Source: UBA7236 sp035439505 (GTDB lineage Bacteria > Bacteroidota > Bacteroidia > Chitinophagales > BACL12). Taken from it: a stretch of DNA of 64,000 nt. The notes under the pieces are model-generated. The model had not been told where the DNA came from. It saw only the letters and a program-made list of their open reading frames with translations, and did not search any database. Below, piece by piece: positions 17,906-26,323 of the stretch. The stretch lies in assembly GCA_035439505.1 (NCBI GenBank), contig DAORKJ010000005.1:1-64000 (forward strand). The letters are read 5' to 3'. A program made the position numbers and the translations under genes. Each line of letters begins with the position of its first letter. Positions within the stretch are counted from its first letter, which is position 1.

Positions 17906-19048
17906 ATGGACATATCCTATATTCTTAACATTTTAGGGGAAGAACGCGGTAATTATTTTAATGCTGTTGCTCCTCCCATAATTCAAACCAGCAATTTTGC
18001 CTTTAAAACAGTTGCTGAATTTCGCAATGCTACAAAAGATGAACTACATGCGCATTTATATACCAGGGGCAATAATCCAACTACTGAAATTGTAAGAAAA
18101 AAAATTGCTGCTTTGGAAGGCACCGACGATTGTTTAATTTTTTCGAGCGGTGCGGCTGCAATTGCTGCTGCTATTTTGCATAGTGTTAAATCCGGTGATC
18201 ATGTTATTTGTGTTGAGAGTCCTTATAGCTGGACGTATTATATGCTTACACAGGTGTTTCCGCTGTATGGTGTTACAACTACATTTGTAGATGGAAAATC
18301 AATCGAGAATTTTGAAAATGCCATTCAGCCAAATACCAAACTGATTTTTTTAGAAAGCCCGAATACATTTTGGCTCGATTTACAGGATTTAGCTGCCATT
18401 TGTAATTTGGCAAAAGCAAAAAATATTATTACTGCAATCGATAATAGTTATTGCACACCATTATATCAGCAGGCGCATCAATTAGGTGTTGATTTAGTAA
18501 TTCATACGGCAACAAAATATTTAGCCGGTCATAGTGATGTGGTGTCGGGTGTAATATGTGCTAATCAGGAACATATTAACAGCATTTTTAAAACAGAATT
18601 TATGGCATTTGGTGCCATTCCTTCTCCTAACGATACCTGGTTATTATTACGAGGTATGCGCACATTACCTATGCGCTTGGAAAAAAGTGCAGGTAATGCT
18701 GAAAAACTAATTAATTGGTTAGAACAACATCCCAAAGTAGAAAAAATTATTTACCCTTTTCATCATAGTCACCCGCAATTTGAACTCGCTAAAAAACAAA
18801 TGCAACGTGGTAGCGGATTATTTGCCGTGTTATTAAAAACACAGGATAAAAATAAAATTGAAGCATTTTGTAATAAACTGCAACGGTTTTTATTAGCAGT
18901 TTCCTGGGGTGGATATGAGTCGCTGGTATTTCCTGCATGTATTAAAGAAGGCAGCGATTACCCTGTCAATTTCGTGCGTTTTTATGCCGGATTAGAAGAG
19001 GCTGATGTATTAATTGAAGACATTAATCAGGCTTTATCTGAAATTTGA
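17906..19048 (+). CDS. Trans-sulfuration PLP enzyme (Cys/Met metabolism family)
   Basis: A 380-aa fold-type I PLP enzyme of the cystathionine beta-lyase/gamma-synthase family. The cofactor-binding features are YTRGNNPT near residue 54, SSGAAAI near 83, DNSYCTP near 178 and the PLP lysine in HTATKYLAGHSDVV near 208. These fit cystathionine beta-lyase or a related lyase, but the exact reaction cannot be told from sequence alone. Its 3' end overlaps the convergent DUF1361 gene by 22 bp. The promoter region is preceded by the terminator at 17842. Confidence 0.85.
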   Translation: MDISYILNILGEERGNYFNAVAPPIIQTSNFAFKTVAEFRNATKDELHAHLYTRGNNPTTEIVRKKIAALEGTDDCLIFSSGAAAIAAAILHSVKSGDHVICVESPYSWTYYMLTQVFPLYGVTTTFVDGKSIENFENAIQPNTKLIFLESPNTFWLDLQDLAAICNLAKAKNIITAIDNSYCTPLYQQAHQLGVDLVIHTATKYLAGHSDVVSGVICANQEHINSIFKTEFMAFGAIPSPNDTWLLLRGMRTLPMRLEKSAGNAEKLINWLEQHPKVEKIIYPFHHSHPQFELAKKQMQRGSGLFAVLLKTQDKNKIEAFCNKLQRFLLAVSWGGYESLVFPACIKEGSDYPVNFVRFYAGLEEADVLIEDINQALSEI

Positions 19049-19707
19049 ACCGGCTTTGTTTGCGTAAAAACAAAAAGGTATATCAACGTAAAAAATGCGC
19101 CGAATACAACACTTAGAGACAGCATATGCGCAACCGCTAACTGATTGTTGAGTAATTGCAAAAATTCGGTGGTTAAAACTCTAGGCTGGGTAATTATTTC
19201 CCAACTGTTCCATCGCTCATAGCGGCCGAGATAAATACCTATACCACAGCTGAAAAAAATACTAAATACGGTGACAAGATGCACCCATGTTTTTTTCATG
19301 CGTAAAAATCGACGATGTAATTTTCTAAACGAAATAAACGCCAGCATCATGCCTGTCCATGCAAAAGATAATAACATGATTAAGTCAAACCATTTTGGTG
19401 CAGAATCAAATTCTTCTAAATGATAAATGTCGGTAATCATATACGGGGCATTGGGGAAAAATATCAGCCACAAAAACAATAATACCCCAATTTGAATTTT
19501 ATGCCCTCTGGTATTGAGTTTAATGATGCGTAAAACCAATAAATAAGGTATCCATGCCAACAACAAATTGATGCCCATAAAACGATATTCGAATGAGTTG
19601 GTGTAAATCATACGAACAATAAGCATGGCAAAACAAAATGCGGTAAATAAAATAAGTTGCAATTTTTCTTTGCCTTTATATTGCGATTGGATATGGACAA
19701 TTTTCAT
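19027..19707 (-). CDS. DUF1361 integral membrane protein
   Basis: A 226-aa inner-membrane protein with about six hydrophobic segments. The conserved FFPNAPYMITDIYHL motif and the GIGIYLGRYERWNSW motif identify DUF1361. The role is unknown. I chose ATG 19707, one base past the upstream dgkA stop, instead of the longer frame from 19743, since that start is immediately coupled to dgkA and the extra 12 residues look unconserved. It forms an operon with dgkA and probably the EEP gene. Confidence 0.8.
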   Translation of the reverse strand: MKIVHIQSQYKGKEKLQLILFTAFCFAMLIVRMIYTNSFEYRFMGINLLLAWIPYLLVLRIIKLNTRGHKIQIGVLLFLWLIFFPNAPYMITDIYHLEEFDSAPKWFDLIMLLSFAWTGMMLAFISFRKLHRRFLRMKKTWVHLVTVFSIFFSCGIGIYLGRYERWNSWEIITQPRVLTTEFLQLLNNQLAVAHMLSLSVVFGAFFTLIYLFVFTQTKPVQISDKA

Positions 19708-19708
19708 A

Positions 19709-20059
19709 TTAAATAATTTTCGGAATAAAAAGTAAACAACCAATTATGATGGCTATAATCGCAGCAAACAAAACCCCTGCAGCTGCTATATCTTTTATTA
19801 AACCAATGGATTTATGATATTCAGGATGAACTACATCACACAATTTTTCTATAGCGGTATTAAATGCTTCAGCACAAATAACTAAACCGAATGTTAAACA
19901 CAGCGTTACCCATTCGGTTTGGGAAAGGTGGAAATAAAATCCGGCAATAATAACCAATAACATTATTACGATATGAATAATGAAATGCCGCTCTTTTTTT
20001 AGCAAATAAAAAAGACCCTTAAAAGCAGCAGCAAAGCTGGTTATCTCTTTTTTCAACAT
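19709..20059 (-). CDS. dgkA: Diacylglycerol/undecaprenol kinase family protein
   Basis: A 116-aa small membrane kinase of the DgkA/UdpK family, with three hydrophobic helices. The active-site signature is EAFNTAIEKLCD followed by KDIAAAGV near residues 64-96. Family members phosphorylate diacylglycerol (Gram-negative) or undecaprenol (Gram-positive) using ATP. Which lipid applies here is not visible. The stop lies 1 bp before the DUF1361 start, and the EEP gene ends 4 bp upstream, so all three are likely co-transcribed. Confidence 0.9.
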   Translation of the reverse strand: MLKKEITSFAAAFKGLFYLLKKERHFIIHIVIMLLVIIAGFYFHLSQTEWVTLCLTFGLVICAEAFNTAIEKLCDVVHPEYHKSIGLIKDIAAAGVLFAAIIAIIIGCLLFIPKII

Positions 20060-20063
20060 AACA

Positions 20064-21080
20064 TTATTTAGCGGATTTATTTTTGCCTTGTGTTTTAAAA
20101 TTATAATAACCGATTATACCTAAGTGGTTACTGGTTGTTCCTCCCTGCGTTTTAAATTGTTCGCAACTGAGTTCCTGTGAATGGAAAATATAATCTATTG
20201 GAATTTGAAGTGGCGACTGTGCAGGATAGGTGGCAGATAAATCTTTGCGACTGTCTTTTAATCGTGTTGTTTTTAATAACGTTTCAACCTGTTCACTCCA
20301 GGGCACTGCATTCATATCTCCCAAAACAATTAATGCACCATCAATAGTATTAGCTTGTTCTGCAATAAATTTAAATTGTTTTAATTGTTTATCGTAATCT
20401 TTTTCATTGGTAGGTGTACTTGTTGTAGCGGCAATAAAACTTACAGATCCTTTTTTCAAAACAATATTGCCGGTGAGCAAAGGGAAATCGTGTGATTTAA
20501 TTATTGCCGTTTTTTCAATTGGATATTTTGAATAAATTGCCATACCAAAACCCGGTGAAGTTAAATCGCTCAAAACATATTGATATTTTTCGCGCATCAG
20601 CGGGTCCACTATGGCAAACGAATTTTCTTTTAATTCCTGCATAGAAACGATATCAGCATTTGATGCCAATGCGGCTTCAGCAACTGTCGCAATTTTTTTA
20701 TTATTTTCTTTTACATTAAAATGTAATACCGAAAAATCGGCGACTACCGTTTCGTTTTTTTCTGCTTTAACATCAGCAGGTGTTTCACTAGCTGTTTTAA
20801 AATAAGGCCAGATACCCGGTGCCAATATTAATAGCGCAATTCCACCTGCCGAGGCAAGCGCGTAATTATTTCTCAGGAAAAAAAACATGACAAAAACCAC
20901 CAGAAAAACGGCATAAGGAATTCGGAGGCTGTCTACTGCTGCAACCATCCAGCCGGGTTCAATAACCAGAATGATACTTGCAATTATGAGCAATGCAGCT
21001 ACAATTGCTCTAAAGGTGTACATCTCGACCCACCTGATAAACAAGCGGAAACCATCTTTCAATTGACTCATCAGCCTCAT
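20064..21080 (-). CDS. Membrane-anchored endonuclease/exonuclease/phosphatase (EEP) family protein
   Basis: The 338-aa product begins with about three hydrophobic segments (residues 22-42, 55-72, 76-92), then an EEP (DNase I-like) domain facing the periplasm. Visible motifs are LHFNV, MQELKE (metal-binding Glu), LGDMNAVPWS and PIDYIFHS. Two positions deviate. The usual T-H-x-x-P reads ATTSTP, with Thr for His, and the usual S-D-H near the end reads SNHLG. Members of this membrane-anchored group (VanJ/YafD-like) are proposed phosphatases or phospholipases. Activity may be altered here. ATG at MSQLKDG (21071) is an alternative start. A 17-bp palindrome lies 21 bp upstream. Confidence 0.78.
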   Translation of the reverse strand: MRLMSQLKDGFRLFIRWVEMYTFRAIVAALLIIASIILVIEPGWMVAAVDSLRIPYAVFLVVFVMFFFLRNNYALASAGGIALLILAPGIWPYFKTASETPADVKAEKNETVVADFSVLHFNVKENNKKIATVAEAALASNADIVSMQELKENSFAIVDPLMREKYQYVLSDLTSPGFGMAIYSKYPIEKTAIIKSHDFPLLTGNIVLKKGSVSFIAATTSTPTNEKDYDKQLKQFKFIAEQANTIDGALIVLGDMNAVPWSEQVETLLKTTRLKDSRKDLSATYPAQSPLQIPIDYIFHSQELSCEQFKTQGGTTSNHLGIIGYYNFKTQGKNKSAK

Positions 21081-21100
21081 AATGACAAAATTAATAAAGA

Positions 21101-21117
21101 ACTTTGAAATTCAAAGT
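21101..21117. promoter_or_regulatory. Palindrome, candidate operator
   Basis: ACTTTGAA and TTCAAAGT are perfect 8-bp inverted arms around one central A. The site lies between the EEP gene start (21080) and the end of the winged-helix regulator gene (21132). It could be the operator of that regulator, or a hairpin. No experiment or second copy confirms this. Confidence 0.4.
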
Positions 21118-21131
21118 ATATTATTGAAAAT

Positions 21132-21431
21132 TTAACTGTTTCCTTTTAACAATTTCTCCAGTGCGTCTAAATGGTGGCGGAATGCAGTTTTCCCTTCCTT
21201 GGTAGCATTATAGGTAGTTCTGGGCTTTTTGCCAATAAATTCTTTTTTTACTTCAATATAACCGGTTTTTTCGAGGGCGGATATATGGCTAGCCAAATTA
21301 CCATCAGTCAGGTTGAGCAGGGTTTTAACAGTATTAAAATCTACCCACTCGTTCACCATGAGTATACTCATAATGCCCAGGCGGACCCTGTTGTCAAATT
21401 CCTTATTTAATCCGGCTATAATATCTTTCAT
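21132..21431 (-). CDS. Winged-helix transcriptional regulator (HTH_34 type)
   Basis: A 99-aa DNA-binding protein of the MarR/ArsR-like winged-helix group often labelled HTH_34. The recognition-helix region LNLTDGNLASHISALEKTG and the wing region KKPRTTYNAT are typical. It overlaps the upstream membrane protein gene by 4 nt (ATGA), an arrangement that suggests coupled translation and a shared job, probably sensing via the membrane partner or repressing the operon. The ligand is unknown. Confidence 0.85.
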   Translation of the reverse strand: MKDIIAGLNKEFDNRVRLGIMSILMVNEWVDFNTVKTLLNLTDGNLASHISALEKTGYIEVKKEFIGKKPRTTYNATKEGKTAFRHHLDALEKLLKGNS

Positions 21432-22063
21432 CGCTCATAGCGGTAATACATTACCGCCCCATAAATAATGTGTAATAATCCAAATCCAATTGCCCATAAA
21501 ATAATCGAATAACCGGGGATAATCATACCGGCCAGTCCCAAAACAATTTCACAAATACCCAAATACCGAACCTCTGCCAATGTATATTTACTGGCATTGA
21601 GTAAAGCAAGACCATAAAACAACAATGTTGCCGGTGCAATAAGTATAAAAATATTGTAAGAGTATAAAATCAAACAAAAAATGGCACCAGTTGCTAAAGG
21701 GATGAGCAGATTAATAAGTGTGAGTTCACCAGCTTTGCTCCAAACAGGCAAATTTTGCATTCTTGCTTTTCGCACAGCAAAATAAGTTGCACTGGTGAGC
21801 GCAAGGAATAATACTATGGCGGCGTCCAGCAACAAAAACAAAACGTCTTCCATTTGCACCATTACAACAGTTTGTAATGTGTACGATGGATTTTCAATAT
21901 GGGTTTTGATATACCAACTCGCAATCAAAGCGCCAACCAATGCAATAATACCTGCACTAATTCCGGATAAGCCGCTTAGGGAAATAAACCTTGACGATTT
22001 CTCCATCATGGAGCGAATCTCTTTCAGGTCGTCTAAGTAATGTTCGTTCGATTTTTCTTCCAT
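21428..22063 (-). CDS. Membrane protein partner of the winged-helix regulator
   Basis: A 211-aa protein with a soluble charged N-terminus (about 1-30) followed by about six hydrophobic segments. I recognise it only as a conserved Bacteroidota membrane protein that is often found just before an HTH_34 regulator. I start at ATG 22063 (MEEKSNEH) rather than GTG 22084. The stop codon overlaps the regulator start. Function is unknown, and a sensor or anti-regulator role is inference from the pairing. Confidence 0.65.
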   Translation of the reverse strand: MEEKSNEHYLDDLKEIRSMMEKSSRFISLSGLSGISAGIIALVGALIASWYIKTHIENPSYTLQTVVMVQMEDVLFLLLDAAIVLFLALTSATYFAVRKARMQNLPVWSKAGELTLINLLIPLATGAIFCLILYSYNIFILIAPATLLFYGLALLNASKYTLAEVRYLGICEIVLGLAGMIIPGYSIILWAIGFGLLHIIYGAVMYYRYER

Positions 22064-22230
22064 AACTAAAGCGCTTTGGTTCACAAAGTTATAATAATTC
22101 TGCCGGATATAATTATCTCGTTTTGTTGGTGGTGAAATATATCGTCTGGTTTTCAGGTAATTGCATTCGATTTTGCTCTGACTGTCAACAATCTTGATTT
22201 TATTGAGTTGTAACTGAGTACTTTTTGATT

Positions 22231-22238
22231 TATTTTTG
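22231..22238 (+). promoter_or_regulatory. -7 promoter element (TATTTTTG)
   Basis: This matches TAnnTTTG and ends 7 nt before the ATG of the first SGNH-like paralogue. AT-richness makes a chance match possible. Confidence 0.3.
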
Positions 22239-22245
22239 AATTTGA

Positions 22246-23562
22246 ATGAACCGCACCGTTTTTCAGTTACTTTTTGCTATTCTCCTCAGTTTATCGACCA
22301 TCCCTAAAACACTTGGTCAGTTACAATGCGAGAACGATACCTCTTATTTGCGGTCTTTAATTGATTTAAAAACTGCTACGTATTTGGACTTTCAGGGAGG
22401 TTTGTATCCCAATGGGGCCAATATTATGCCCTATGCCCACAATGCGGCAGGAATGAATATTGCTCGTCAGGTATTGCCGCTTGATAGTTTAGGCAACCTT
22501 GATTTAGTGGATGGAAAAGCAGGGTTTATTTGTTTAGGCGCTTCAACAGCAGGTAATGCGTTTAACCATTTTAAAAGTGTAGCCGATGCCGACCCGACAG
22601 TTAACCCTTGCCTCAAATTAGTCAACTGCGCCGTTGGTGCCAAGGGGCTAGAAATAATGATTGATACAGTTGTAAATGGCTGGTACTGGGACACCGATGT
22701 GATGTCCGATTTGATTGATGCCAACCTTACCAGACAACAGGTACAAGTAATTTGGTTGATGGTAACCTCAAGGATTGATACCATTTTAACCTGGCCATAT
22801 CAACCTTTTTCCGTTACTGCTAAGTACGAAGCGCTTATGCCTGTGCTTTTAGCGAAATTCCCAAACCTGAAACAGGTTTACCTCAGTGGGTTTAATTATG
22901 GCGGGTATGCCGACCCTTCTAAAGAATTTTATGAAATGATTGTTGAGCCGTCTTCCTATTGGAACAATTGGTCGGTCAAATTTTTAATAGAAAACCAGAT
23001 TGAAGGCGATGCTGACTTGCTATACAGTGGACCTGCTCGAAAATCGGCATGGCTGGCCTGGGGGCCACATTTATGGGCTGATGGCATGCGCGCTAACGTG
23101 ACCGACGGGTTAAAATGGAATTGTGCAATTGACTATAAGCCTGATGGGGGTGGCTATCATATGTCGAACGAGGGTAAGGAAAAAGAAGGAAAAATAATCT
23201 TCGAATATTTTAAACATGCCCCTTTTGCAGCAGATTGGTTTTTATATAAACCCCGTTGGATTGGCTGTGATCCGGAGTTCAGGGAGGAGTTTACTGATGC
23301 TTTGGTGCATGAACAAGTTAGTGTTTTTCCGAACCCGGCAAACAGTGAATTCGCTGTTTATTCCACCAGCCTTGATTTCGAACAGGCTCATATTCAACTG
23401 TTTAATGCTTTGGGACAGTTAATGGATTTGCCTGAGCCATCCCTTGAAAACAATAATCAAACGATCAGAATCAATTGTGCTGAGATGTCCGCCGGAAATT
23501 ATATGGTAGTAGTAACCACCAAAAATCAGTGTCTTTCTCAACCGTTGGTTATAATACGCTAA
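22246..23562 (+). CDS. T9SS-exported SGNH-hydrolase-like protein, copy 1
   Basis: Secreted, 438 aa. A signal peptide ends at TLGQ, followed by a conserved Cys-containing start (QCENDTS) and a GGLYPNGANIMP motif. The core looks like an SGNH/GDSL hydrolase: a block-I-like GAST at 98-101 (candidate nucleophile S100), a central SGFNYGGYADPSK segment, and a block-V-like D300-GGGYH305 before a helix. The last 80 residues are a type A T9SS sorting domain (VFPNPANSEFAV, GQLMDLP, SAGNYMVVV), so it is exported through the outer membrane. It is the first of three tandem paralogues. Substrate and true family membership are inference; I recall no named family for it. Confidence 0.7.
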   Translation: MNRTVFQLLFAILLSLSTIPKTLGQLQCENDTSYLRSLIDLKTATYLDFQGGLYPNGANIMPYAHNAAGMNIARQVLPLDSLGNLDLVDGKAGFICLGASTAGNAFNHFKSVADADPTVNPCLKLVNCAVGAKGLEIMIDTVVNGWYWDTDVMSDLIDANLTRQQVQVIWLMVTSRIDTILTWPYQPFSVTAKYEALMPVLLAKFPNLKQVYLSGFNYGGYADPSKEFYEMIVEPSSYWNNWSVKFLIENQIEGDADLLYSGPARKSAWLAWGPHLWADGMRANVTDGLKWNCAIDYKPDGGGYHMSNEGKEKEGKIIFEYFKHAPFAADWFLYKPRWIGCDPEFREEFTDALVHEQVSVFPNPANSEFAVYSTSLDFEQAHIQLFNALGQLMDLPEPSLENNNQTIRINCAEMSAGNYMVVVTTKNQCLSQPLVIIR

Positions 23563-23595
23563 ACAAATTTTTATTCCGCAAGCAACTAACTTGTC

Positions 23596-23616
23596 GGTAA
23601 GTTATTCTTACCTTTG
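23596..23616 (+). promoter_or_regulatory. -7 element overlapped by a small hairpin, upstream of copy 2
   Basis: TACCTTTG (23609-23616) fits the -7 consensus 37 bp before the ATG of copy 2. GGTAAG (23596-23601) and CTTACC (23607-23612) form a 6-bp inverted repeat that overlaps it, a possible operator. Copy 2 therefore seems to have its own promoter. Confidence 0.4.
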
Positions 23617-23653
23617 GCAACCGATTTAATTTAATACTTATAAACACTAATCC

Positions 23654-24970
23654 ATGAGAAAATTTCTCTTAACATGCACCGTAGCGATTTTGGGACTAAG
23701 TGCCCAGGCTCAATTGAATTGTGCTAACGATTCAACAGGGCTTATTCCGATTACCGATTTGGGAACAGATTTTTATGAAGGTACCTGGCAAGGTGGTTTG
23801 TATCAGGGTGGATCAAATATTCCACCTGTTGGCCATTTAAATAAAGGTATCGGCATTGTGAAAAAATTAAAGCCATTAGATTCCCTTGGCAACGTAAATT
23901 ATGCAACCGGAAAAATTGTTTTGGCGGGTTTTGGTGCATCTACAGTTGGTGGGCCATTTAATCACATGATTCAATTAATGAAAGATTATACCGATTTAAA
24001 CCCTTGTATGAAATCAGTGAATGCAGCAAATGGTTCAGATGGAATTACTGCAATGTACATAGGCAACGAAGAATATTGGGATTATATCGAAATATTTAAA
24101 CTTGGTGAAAAAGATTTAAAACCAATACAAGTACAAGTTGGTTGGTTAATGCACAGTTCCCGAATAGATTCTAATGGGTCTGATATTAATTCTTACACAG
24201 ACTCTTTAATTAAAAGATTTACGATTGCATTAAATGCTATGCAATATTATTATCCGAATTTGAAACTCGTTTTTGTTAGTGGATTTCCTTACGGAGGTTA
24301 TGCAGACCCATCTAAGGCACTTTACCATGTAATTAAAGAGCCATCAAGCTATCACCACAATTTTGCGATGAAAGAATTAATACGTCGCCAAATTTCAGGT
24401 GACCCAACCTTAAAATATAAAGAACCGGGCAAACAAGTGCCTTATTTAATTTGGGGACCACCGCTATGGGCTGATGGAAAAAATCCTCGCGATTATGACG
24501 GACTTACCTGGAATTGTGAAGCTGAATTTGCAATTGATGGTGGTGGATACCATTTGACCAATGAAGGGAAAGACAAATTGGCAAATATTTTACTCGACTT
24601 TTTCAGAACAGATACATTAAGCGAAAGCTGGTTTATGGATGGTCCTAAATGGGCTAGTTGTGGCGATGGTCGTTTAGCAGATGGTAGTATTATTTTACCT
24701 GAAGAAACAATTATTACAAAAGAAGATATTACTGTTTTTCCTAACCCTTCAAATGGTCAGTTTTATGTTGATTTTGATGAGGTGTTAACTGATGCCATTC
24801 AGGTTAAAGTGGTTAATCAATTAGGTGAAATTGTTATTAGCGAATCTTATGGTTCTGTTCAGCCGTTTTCGTTTTACCAATTTGATTTATCAGGTAAACC
24901 TGCAGGAATTTATTATTTTGAGGTGGTAATTGGCAATCAATTATTTTCTCAACCTATTGTTTTAAATTAA
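23654..24970 (+). CDS. T9SS-exported SGNH-hydrolase-like protein, copy 2
   Basis: Also 438 aa and collinear with copy 1. The signal peptide ends in SAQAQ. Shared landmarks are NCANDST, GGLYQGGSN, LDSLGNVNYATGK, GFGAST (candidate S96), VSGFPYGGYADPSKA, WGPPLWADG and D295-GGGYH300-LTNEG. The histidine block resembles the DxxH block of SGNH hydrolases. The C-terminus is a type A T9SS domain (VFPNPSNGQFYV, LGEIVISE, PAGIYYFEV). Copy 2 has its own promoter-like box, yet copy 3 starts only about 42 bp after its stop. I infer a secreted esterase- or carbohydrate-active enzyme, with low certainty. Confidence 0.7.
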   Translation: MRKFLLTCTVAILGLSAQAQLNCANDSTGLIPITDLGTDFYEGTWQGGLYQGGSNIPPVGHLNKGIGIVKKLKPLDSLGNVNYATGKIVLAGFGASTVGGPFNHMIQLMKDYTDLNPCMKSVNAANGSDGITAMYIGNEEYWDYIEIFKLGEKDLKPIQVQVGWLMHSSRIDSNGSDINSYTDSLIKRFTIALNAMQYYYPNLKLVFVSGFPYGGYADPSKALYHVIKEPSSYHHNFAMKELIRRQISGDPTLKYKEPGKQVPYLIWGPPLWADGKNPRDYDGLTWNCEAEFAIDGGGYHLTNEGKDKLANILLDFFRTDTLSESWFMDGPKWASCGDGRLADGSIILPEETIITKEDITVFPNPSNGQFYVDFDEVLTDAIQVKVVNQLGEIVISESYGSVQPFSFYQFDLSGKPAGIYYFEVVIGNQLFSQPIVLN

Positions 24971-25012
24971 TTTATAATTATTAACAGGTAAATGCCTGTA
25001 TTACTAAATATC

Positions 25013-26323
25013 ATGTTGAGGAGGATAAGTGCAATCACACTTATCCTCTTTCATTTTACTCTTGATGCGCAAATCAATTGTGATAATGATAGTTCTTTGC
25101 TCATACCTATTGTCGATTTACAATTTGATACGTACTTAGGTTTTCAGGGCGGATTGTATCCCGGCGGTTTGAATGTTATGCCTGCTGCTCATGCTGACTC
25201 AGGTGTAGTACACGCAAATGCCATTAAGCCAATTAATTTTGATGGTGAAATAGACACCACCTATGGCAAAGTAGTAATGGTGGGTTTAGGAAATGGCTCA
25301 GCCGGGAAATCATTTAATAAATTCATTGGCGAATATATTAATCAGGGTTATACTGATTCATGCGTGCGATTACTAAATGCATGTATGGAAAATTATAGTT
25401 TACATGATATGATTTCGCCCGATGCAGATGATGTGTATTGGAAAGATGTAAATGATTTTTTTCAGAACGTTGATTTAAAGAAAAAACAAGTGAGTGTTGT
25501 TTGGATGCAGGCCATTTCTTTTGAAGATACTTTTTTTATGGCAGAACAATATGTTGATACACTCACCAATACCTATCGCGAAGTAATTCGCAAATTAAAA
25601 GACCAGTTCATTAATTTAAAACTCATTTATATTTCCGGTTTACATTATGGGGGATATAGTGATACACTCGGCGAGCACTATACTGCTGTTGGTGAACCGG
25701 CACCTTATTTTAACGACTTTGCCATAAAAGCAATAATTCAACAACAAATTGAAGGCGATACTTTGTTAAAATATTCCGGCGAAGACGCTCCTGCAGCCTG
25801 GGTTGCATGGGGACCGAATTTCTGGGCTGATGGAAGAACATTACGTGAATATGATGATTTACGTTGGTTATGCCCCGGCGATTTTGATACCGATCAGGAT
25901 GGGTTTTTGTTATCAGGGTCAGGTCAACAAAAAGCGGCAGATCGCTTATTTACTTTTTTCAGCACTGAACCAACTTCTACACCTTGGTTTTTTGGATTAC
26001 CGTACGATTGTTTTACAGAAATTGAAGCTGAAGATACTACCGGAGTTGATTCGCTTATAATTCCTGAAGATGAAATTTTATGGATTACACAAAACCCGGT
26101 TAAAGGGGTAATTAAGTTTGTCATTAATATCGATACTCAGGACAAAGCTGATATTTTAGTATGTAATGCTTTAGGACAAACAATAGTTGAAGGCGCTTTT
26201 TATAAAGTTGAAAAAGGCAGAATATTCAGCATAAATATTGAACAACACGCACGCGGAATTTACGTGTTGTCGGTATTTGTTGAAGGAAAAGTATATAATA
26301 AATTATTTTATCTCGACGATTAA
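25013..26323 (+). CDS. T9SS-exported SGNH-like protein, copy 3, probably catalytically degenerate
   Basis: Third tandem paralogue, about 436 aa from ATG 25013 (MLRRISAITL). ATG 24992 is an alternative that adds seven residues before the signal peptide. It keeps NCDNDSS, GGLYPGGLNVMP, SGLHYGGYSD and WGPNFWADG. However, both putative catalytic positions differ. The block-I GAST of copies 1 and 2 reads GNGS, and the block-V GGGYH reads QDGFL, so His is lost. The C-terminal T9SS domain is more divergent (TQNPVKGVIKF). It looks like a non-enzymatic or binding paralogue. A register shift in block I cannot be ruled out. Confidence 0.68.
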   Translation: MLRRISAITLILFHFTLDAQINCDNDSSLLIPIVDLQFDTYLGFQGGLYPGGLNVMPAAHADSGVVHANAIKPINFDGEIDTTYGKVVMVGLGNGSAGKSFNKFIGEYINQGYTDSCVRLLNACMENYSLHDMISPDADDVYWKDVNDFFQNVDLKKKQVSVVWMQAISFEDTFFMAEQYVDTLTNTYREVIRKLKDQFINLKLIYISGLHYGGYSDTLGEHYTAVGEPAPYFNDFAIKAIIQQQIEGDTLLKYSGEDAPAAWVAWGPNFWADGRTLREYDDLRWLCPGDFDTDQDGFLLSGSGQQKAADRLFTFFSTEPTSTPWFFGLPYDCFTEIEAEDTTGVDSLIIPEDEILWITQNPVKGVIKFVINIDTQDKADILVCNALGQTIVEGAFYKVEKGRIFSINIEQHARGIYVLSVFVEGKVYNKLFYLDD

